This document shows, piece by piece, positions 60,035 to 64,000 of a stretch of 64,000 nucleotides of DNA. Made by a program: the position numbers and the translations under genes. The stretch comes from an uncultured Dehalococcoidia bacterium (GTDB lineage: Bacteria > Chloroflexota > Dehalococcoidia > Lucifugimonadales > UBA1123). The notes under the pieces are model-generated. The model did no database searches. It was not told the DNA's origin and worked only from the letters and a program-made list of their open reading frames with translations. The DNA is taken from contig OY282441.1 in the NCBI GenBank assembly GCA_958296105.1, positions 2,377,800-2,441,799 of the forward strand. Direction: 5' to 3'. The first letter of the stretch is position 1, and every line of letters starts with the position of its first letter.

Positions 60035-61650
60035 TGCGCCTTCCCGTCCGCTCGGTCCGCTCGATGAACTCTGGCATCATCATATTCTGCCGCGTCACCG
60101 CGCTTCAAGCCCTCGAACCAAGTTTCGACGTATTCGGGCGGCGCGCCGGACTCCTTCATAAGATCCAATGCTTCCTCCATGCGCTCGGACGGTATCGCGT
60201 CCAGCGTTTGCGGAGACGGTACTAGGGCAGTGTTCAGATCGTTCGGCTCGAATTTGTTCAGACGGTCGCCGTACCTTCTGGCGGAGAGGGATACGATCTC
60301 CCGCCCCGTTTGGGATGAGAAGTACAGAAAGAGATGATCCACGTATTCCGCGCCGTTCGTGTTTGGCTGAAAGCCGTGGAAGCACGTCAGGTTCAATGCG
60401 CGGGACAGATTCCGTATGATCTTGTATCCGAACCTCGAAAAGACCCCCACCAGCAGCGGATACGGCTCTCGGCTTTCGACGCTGTACCAAGGGTTTCGGC
60501 TGCGAGTTATGAATCTTTGGCTGTACCCCTCGCCCTCTCCGAACCGTATGTAGGCGCTGGCTTCCTCGGACGGCTGTCCGCTGACATCGAACAGAAGCGC
60601 CCGCTCGTCGCGCTCCGCCAGCCCGTTGTAATCTTCATCGGAGAAGAACGGAGTCCGAATCTGCGCGCTCTTGGTAATGCACGGAGTCGTTTCGTCTTCG
60701 CCAAGTCCCAGCTCCCTTGCGCGGGACGGTCTGAGCGCGAAGAACCCGTTCGCCCCCGTGGCTATGCCCCTGATGAATCTTCCGTAGTGTTCGAGCGCGA
60801 CTGTCTCGGCGGCGTTGACGATTGGCGAATCGTCCTCGAAGTACGGCAGCCACTTGGCTTTCGGGTTCAGGTTGGAGTGGGGAGCTTCCGACGTGGGCGC
60901 GCCCTCCAAGATGGAGTCGAGCGAGTCTAGGGACTTCACCCTAAAGAATTTCACGCCGCAGAACCTCTTGGCGCTATCGTACAGGATGATCCCGACGGAA
61001 GTCGTCGCATCCGGGAATACGTCCTTCTCACAATCGAGCCTGACTATCGCTTCCAGGTGGCATTCGGCTATCAGCCGCTCCTTGACCATCGCCCCGTAGC
61101 CCGTGTTCAGGAATTCCAGCGGCATGATGTACGCCAGCCTTCCGCCCCGCGCAAGCTCGGATAGAGACTTGAGCAGAAAAGCGGACGCCGCGTTGGTGTA
61201 GCCCGACAGTCTGAAGCCCAGCTCTCTCTCGAATTTCTCGAGTACAGCCTCCCTGTTCGTGAACTTCTGAAAGCGCATGTACGGCGGGTTGCACACGATG
61301 TTGCCGAACTTCCGGCCCCAAGAGAGCAGATAGTCTTCTTCGCGCGCGTCCGCTCCGCGACTGGATGCGCAACCTCGCCAGTAGCTCAGGACTTTGGGAT
61401 CGACTTCGCTGCCCGTGAAGACAGCGTCCGCGTCTGCGGGCATGGCGTCCAGAAAAGCGCCCAGTCCAAACGCGGGGTCGTGGATGCCGCCCTTGCCCGA
61501 TTCCAGAATCCACCGAACCATGAACCGCGCGACTGCGGGATGAGTGAAGAACTGCCCCAAAGCCCTGCGGTGAGTGTAGGGTACGGTTTGCAGATAGCCC
61601 GCGTCGAGAGACCCCATCTCAGGATGCCGTCCCCGTTCGGTCAGCGTCAT
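60010..61650 (-). CDS. Eco57I-type DNA N6-adenine methyltransferase
   Basis: 546 aa. LGQFFTHPAVARFMVRWIL near 31-49 is the gamma-class start, IHDPAFGLGAFLDAM near 56-70 the SAM motif and VCNPPYMRFQKFTN near 118-131 the catalytic NPPY. YTNAASAFLLKSLS and LPLEFLNTGYG-like IMPLEFLNTGYG follow. The C-terminal ~250 residues form a probable target-recognition region. Methylases of this group occur alone or with a restriction enzyme; no complete nuclease gene is adjacent. It sits between coxL-like and MoxR genes. Confidence 0.88.
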   Translation of the reverse strand: MTLTERGRHPEMGSLDAGYLQTVPYTHRRALGQFFTHPAVARFMVRWILESGKGGIHDPAFGLGAFLDAMPADADAVFTGSEVDPKVLSYWRGCASSRGADAREEDYLLSWGRKFGNIVCNPPYMRFQKFTNREAVLEKFERELGFRLSGYTNAASAFLLKSLSELARGGRLAYIMPLEFLNTGYGAMVKERLIAECHLEAIVRLDCEKDVFPDATTSVGIILYDSAKRFCGVKFFRVKSLDSLDSILEGAPTSEAPHSNLNPKAKWLPYFEDDSPIVNAAETVALEHYGRFIRGIATGANGFFALRPSRARELGLGEDETTPCITKSAQIRTPFFSDEDYNGLAERDERALLFDVSGQPSEEASAYIRFGEGEGYSQRFITRSRNPWYSVESREPYPLLVGVFSRFGYKIIRNLSRALNLTCFHGFQPNTNGAEYVDHLFLYFSSQTGREIVSLSARRYGDRLNKFEPNDLNTALVPSPQTLDAIPSERMEEALDLMKESGAPPEYVETWFEGLKRGDAAEYDDARVHRADRADGKAQWRLRNST

Positions 61651-61760
61651 GTCTCTTGCCGACGGTATCGTATGCAGGTCGGGTTTGCGCAGCTGTCAGA
61701 AATGTTCTGCCCAGTGCCGAGTACACACTTTCCCGCCGCGATGATTCGGCTGCTGTTCAG

Positions 61761-61801
61761 CCCACTGACCCGCAGCTTGGCGTGCCTCTGGGGTCAGTGG
61801 G
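61761..61801 (-). terminator. Hairpin between the CoxL-like gene and the methylase
   Basis: CCCACTGACCC pairs with GGGTCAGTGGG (11 bp, perfect) over a 19-nt loop, just downstream of the CoxL-like stop on the minus strand. It probably ends the CoxL transcript and isolates the methylase. Confidence 0.6.
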
Positions 61802-61822
61802 CGTTCATGTACGCAAGCCGAT

Positions 61823-64000
61823 CTAGCCCTGCATCGCCCGCCACACCTTTTCGGGCTTGGCTGGCATGTTCATGTGCTTGATGCCGAATGGCGACAGCGC
61901 ATCTATGACCGCGTTCATCACGGCGGGAGAGGCGGCTATGGTTCCCGTCTCGCCCGCGCCCTTGACACCCAGCGGGTTCGTGGGCGATGGCGTCTCCGTC
62001 CGAGCGGTGATGATGGATGGCACCGAGTCCGCCGTCGGGATGGCGTAGTCCATCATGCTGCCTGTGACCAGCTGCCCAGACTCGTCGTATACGCCCTCCT
62101 CCGTCAGCGCCTGCCCCACGCCCTGCACCACTCCGCCGTGAACCATGCCCTCCACGATCATCGGGTTGATGACGTTTCCGACGTCGTCCACCGCCACGTA
62201 CTTCTGAAGCTCGACCTCGCCCGTGTCGCCGTCGACTTCCACCACGGCGATGTGAGTGCCGAACGGCCAAGTGAAGTTCTGCGGATCGAATATGCTCACC
62301 GCTTCCAGCCCCGGCTCCGTCCCTTCGGGCAGGCTCTCGTACCAGTACGCCGCCAGCGCGACCTCTTGGAAGGTCTTGGCGTTCGCGGGCGCGCCCTGCA
62401 CGAAGTACTGGCCGTTCTCAGCCACCACGTCTTCGGGCGCTGCCTCCAGCAGGTTGGCGGCTATCCGCTTCGCCTTGTCCTGTATCTTCTCGATGCTCAT
62501 GTGTATGGCGTTTCCGCCGCATACCGCGCTGCGCGAGCCGAACGTGCCGGTTCCCATCTGAACTTTGTCCGTGTCTCCGTGAACCACCTCCACGTCTTCC
62601 ACTGCCACCCCGAGCTCTGCCGCCGCCAGCTGCGCGAACGTGGTGTCGTGTCCCTGACCGTGGCTGGATGAGCCGGTGAACACCGTCACCTTGCCGGTGG
62701 GATGCACCCGCACCAGCGCGCTCTCCCACACACCCGCGCGCGCGCCGAGCGTGTACGCCACAGCAGACGGCGCCATGCCGCATATCTCCACGTAGGTAGA
62801 GAGGCCGATGCCCAGATGCCTGCCCGCCTCGCGCGCCGCCGCCTGCTCGGCGCGGAAGTCTTCGTACCCCACGAGATCCAGCGCGAGGTCCAGCGCCGCC
62901 TCGTAGTTGCCGCTGTCGTATATGACGGTCGTGGCGACTTCGTATCCGTCCTCGAACGGCGGAATCAGGTTCTTGCGCCTCACCTCCGCCGGGTCCATCC
63001 CGATCTCGGCGGCGTAGCGGTCCATCATCCGCTCGACCAGATACGTCGCCTCCGGCCGCCCCGCTCCGCGATAGGCGTCCACCGGCGTAGTCGTCGTGAA
63101 CACGCCCGTGACCTTGCACTGTACGCTGTCTATCTTGTACGGACCTACGAGCATCAGCCCGAACAGGTAGGTCGGAATGGCGGGGGCGAAGGTGGAGAGG
63201 TACGCGCCCATGTTCGCGTAGACGTCCGTCCGAAGCCCGCTGACGTTGCCCTCCCTGTCCCCGACGATCTCGACCTCGCCCACGTGGTCGCGCCCGTGCG
63301 TGGTGGCTAGGTAGTTCTCCTGCCTGCCCTCGATCCACTTGATCGGCCTGCCCAGATGCTTGGCGACCACCGAGGCGATGACCTCCTCGGCGTACAGGTA
63401 CAGCTTGCAGCCGAACCCGCCGCCCACGTCCGGCGCGATGACCCTGATCTGATGCTCCGGGTGACCCGTGACCAGCGCCAGCAGCAGCCGAACCAGATGC
63501 GGAATCTGCGTAGACGTATAGACAGTCAGATGGTTGGTGCCGGGGTTGAAGTCGGCGACCACGCCGCGCGGCTCCATCGGGTTGGGGATGAGACGCTGAT
63601 TGACGATGCGCTCGGTCACGCGCACATCCGCGCTCGCCGCCGCCGCGTCGAAGTCTCCGCCGCCCACCTCCCACTCGAAGGCGATGTTGTTCGGCGCGTC
63701 GTCGTGAACCTGCGCCGCTCCGTCCTGCACGCCCGCCTCCATGTCGACCACGGCATCGAGAACGTCGTAATCGACCTCGATGAGCGCCGCGCCGTCCGCC
63801 GCCGCCTGTGGGCTGGTGGCGACCACCGCCGCCACCGCATCGCCCACGCATCTCACCTTGTCCACCGCCAGCGGCGGGTGCGGCACCTCCTTGGTATCCG
63901 GCACCACCCAGCCGCAGATAAGCGAGCCGAGCTGATCCGCGAGGTCCGCGCCGGTATAGACCGCCACCACGCCATCTGCCGCCGCCGCCGCTGACGTGTC
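61823..64000 (-). CDS. CoxL-like molybdopterin-binding subunit, form II (5' truncated by window)
   Basis: At least 725 aa; the frame is open to the right edge (DTSAAAAADGVVAVYTGADL at the visible start), so the true start lies beyond. Large subunit of a molybdenum hydroxylase. IKWIEGRQENYLATTHGRDH lies near 210 of the visible part, and the active-site loop AYRGAGRPEATYLVERMMD near 295. AYRGAGR marks form II rather than the AYxCSFR of true CO dehydrogenase, so the substrate may be an aldehyde or N-heterocycle. NPLGVKGAGETG near the end holds the catalytic Glu. Full C-terminus present. Confidence 0.93.
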   Translation of the reverse strand, partial: DTSAAAAADGVVAVYTGADLADQLGSLICGWVVPDTKEVPHPPLAVDKVRCVGDAVAAVVATSPQAAADGAALIEVDYDVLDAVVDMEAGVQDGAAQVHDDAPNNIAFEWEVGGGDFDAAAASADVRVTERIVNQRLIPNPMEPRGVVADFNPGTNHLTVYTSTQIPHLVRLLLALVTGHPEHQIRVIAPDVGGGFGCKLYLYAEEVIASVVAKHLGRPIKWIEGRQENYLATTHGRDHVGEVEIVGDREGNVSGLRTDVYANMGAYLSTFAPAIPTYLFGLMLVGPYKIDSVQCKVTGVFTTTTPVDAYRGAGRPEATYLVERMMDRYAAEIGMDPAEVRRKNLIPPFEDGYEVATTVIYDSGNYEAALDLALDLVGYEDFRAEQAAAREAGRHLGIGLSTYVEICGMAPSAVAYTLGARAGVWESALVRVHPTGKVTVFTGSSSHGQGHDTTFAQLAAAELGVAVEDVEVVHGDTDKVQMGTGTFGSRSAVCGGNAIHMSIEKIQDKAKRIAANLLEAAPEDVVAENGQYFVQGAPANAKTFQEVALAAYWYESLPEGTEPGLEAVSIFDPQNFTWPFGTHIAVVEVDGDTGEVELQKYVAVDDVGNVINPMIVEGMVHGGVVQGVGQALTEEGVYDESGQLVTGSMMDYAIPTADSVPSIITARTETPSPTNPLGVKGAGETGTIAASPAVMNAVIDALSPFGIKHMNMPAKPEKVWRAMQG

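Noticed and set aside
62418-63851. 477-residue Arg/Gly-rich frame inside the CoxL-like gene
   Set aside because: Frame-shifted shadow of a clearly real gene.
61823-64000. True aerobic CO dehydrogenase (form I CoxL)
   Set aside because: The active-site loop is AYRGAGR, the form II signature, not AYxCSFR.

Overview
The window is GC-rich, densely coded bacterial DNA and has no recognisable rRNA or tRNA gene. The gene content fits a Chloroflexota relative of the SAR202/Dehalococcoidia type. It has a short division cluster (rsmH-ftsA-ftsZ) with no peptidoglycan genes inside it, a B12-dependent ribonucleotide reductase, form II CoxL-like molybdenum hydroxylases at both window edges, many SDR and luciferase-like (LLM) oxidoreductases, NIPSNAP and deazaflavin-type proteins, and tandem Uma2 genes. 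This placement is inferred from gene content only; no phylogeny was run.

Layout. 0-11 kb: end of a CoxL-like gene, a soluble Ser/Thr kinase fused to leucine-rich repeats, ilvD, an amidohydrolase, a minus-strand moaB-trmD-argF operon, then rsmH, ftsA and ftsZ. 11-19 kb: a repeat-rich spacer, an nrdR gene preceded by a tandem copy of its own zinc ribbon (with a NrdR-box-like site in the promoter), an HTH/ImmA-IrrE pair, an intein-containing nrdJ, and a triplicated membrane/coiled-coil gene. 19-31 kb: mostly metabolism (pdxA-like, proC, yggT, SDRs, birA, hyuA-like, nudC, an enolase-superfamily dehydratase). 31-34 kb: four tandem Uma2 nuclease-fold genes. 34-36.5 kb: a 2-hydroxyacid dehydrogenase and a TPR protein. 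36.6-39.1 kb: a less GC-rich island with a dUTPase/dCTP-deaminase-fold membrane protein, a MazG pyrophosphohydrolase and an Nmad2-like protein. 39-52 kb: a cupin, a sulfite-oxidase-fold enzyme, LLM enzymes, a fused MNT-HEPN toxin-antitoxin protein, a probable selenoprotein of the DsbA family, a NERD protein, hydrolases and a transporter. 52-64 kb: two thiamine-diphosphate enzymes, a DNA methylase fused to an HNH nuclease, an NHL-repeat protein, a MoxR ATPase, an Eco57I-type methylase and a second CoxL-like gene running off the end.

Most striking observations. (1) An in-frame UGA lies exactly at the redox-active Cys of a DsbA-like protein and is followed by a SECIS-like hairpin with a G in the loop. 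(2) Three nucleotide-pool or base-modification genes form an island that could be an anti-mobile-element module. (3) Two single-polypeptide fusions, MNT-HEPN and methylase-HNH, combine parts that are usually separate genes. (4) nrdR has a separately translatable zinc-ribbon-only duplicate. (5) The Uma2 array is nearly invariant except for a short block that looks exchanged between copies.
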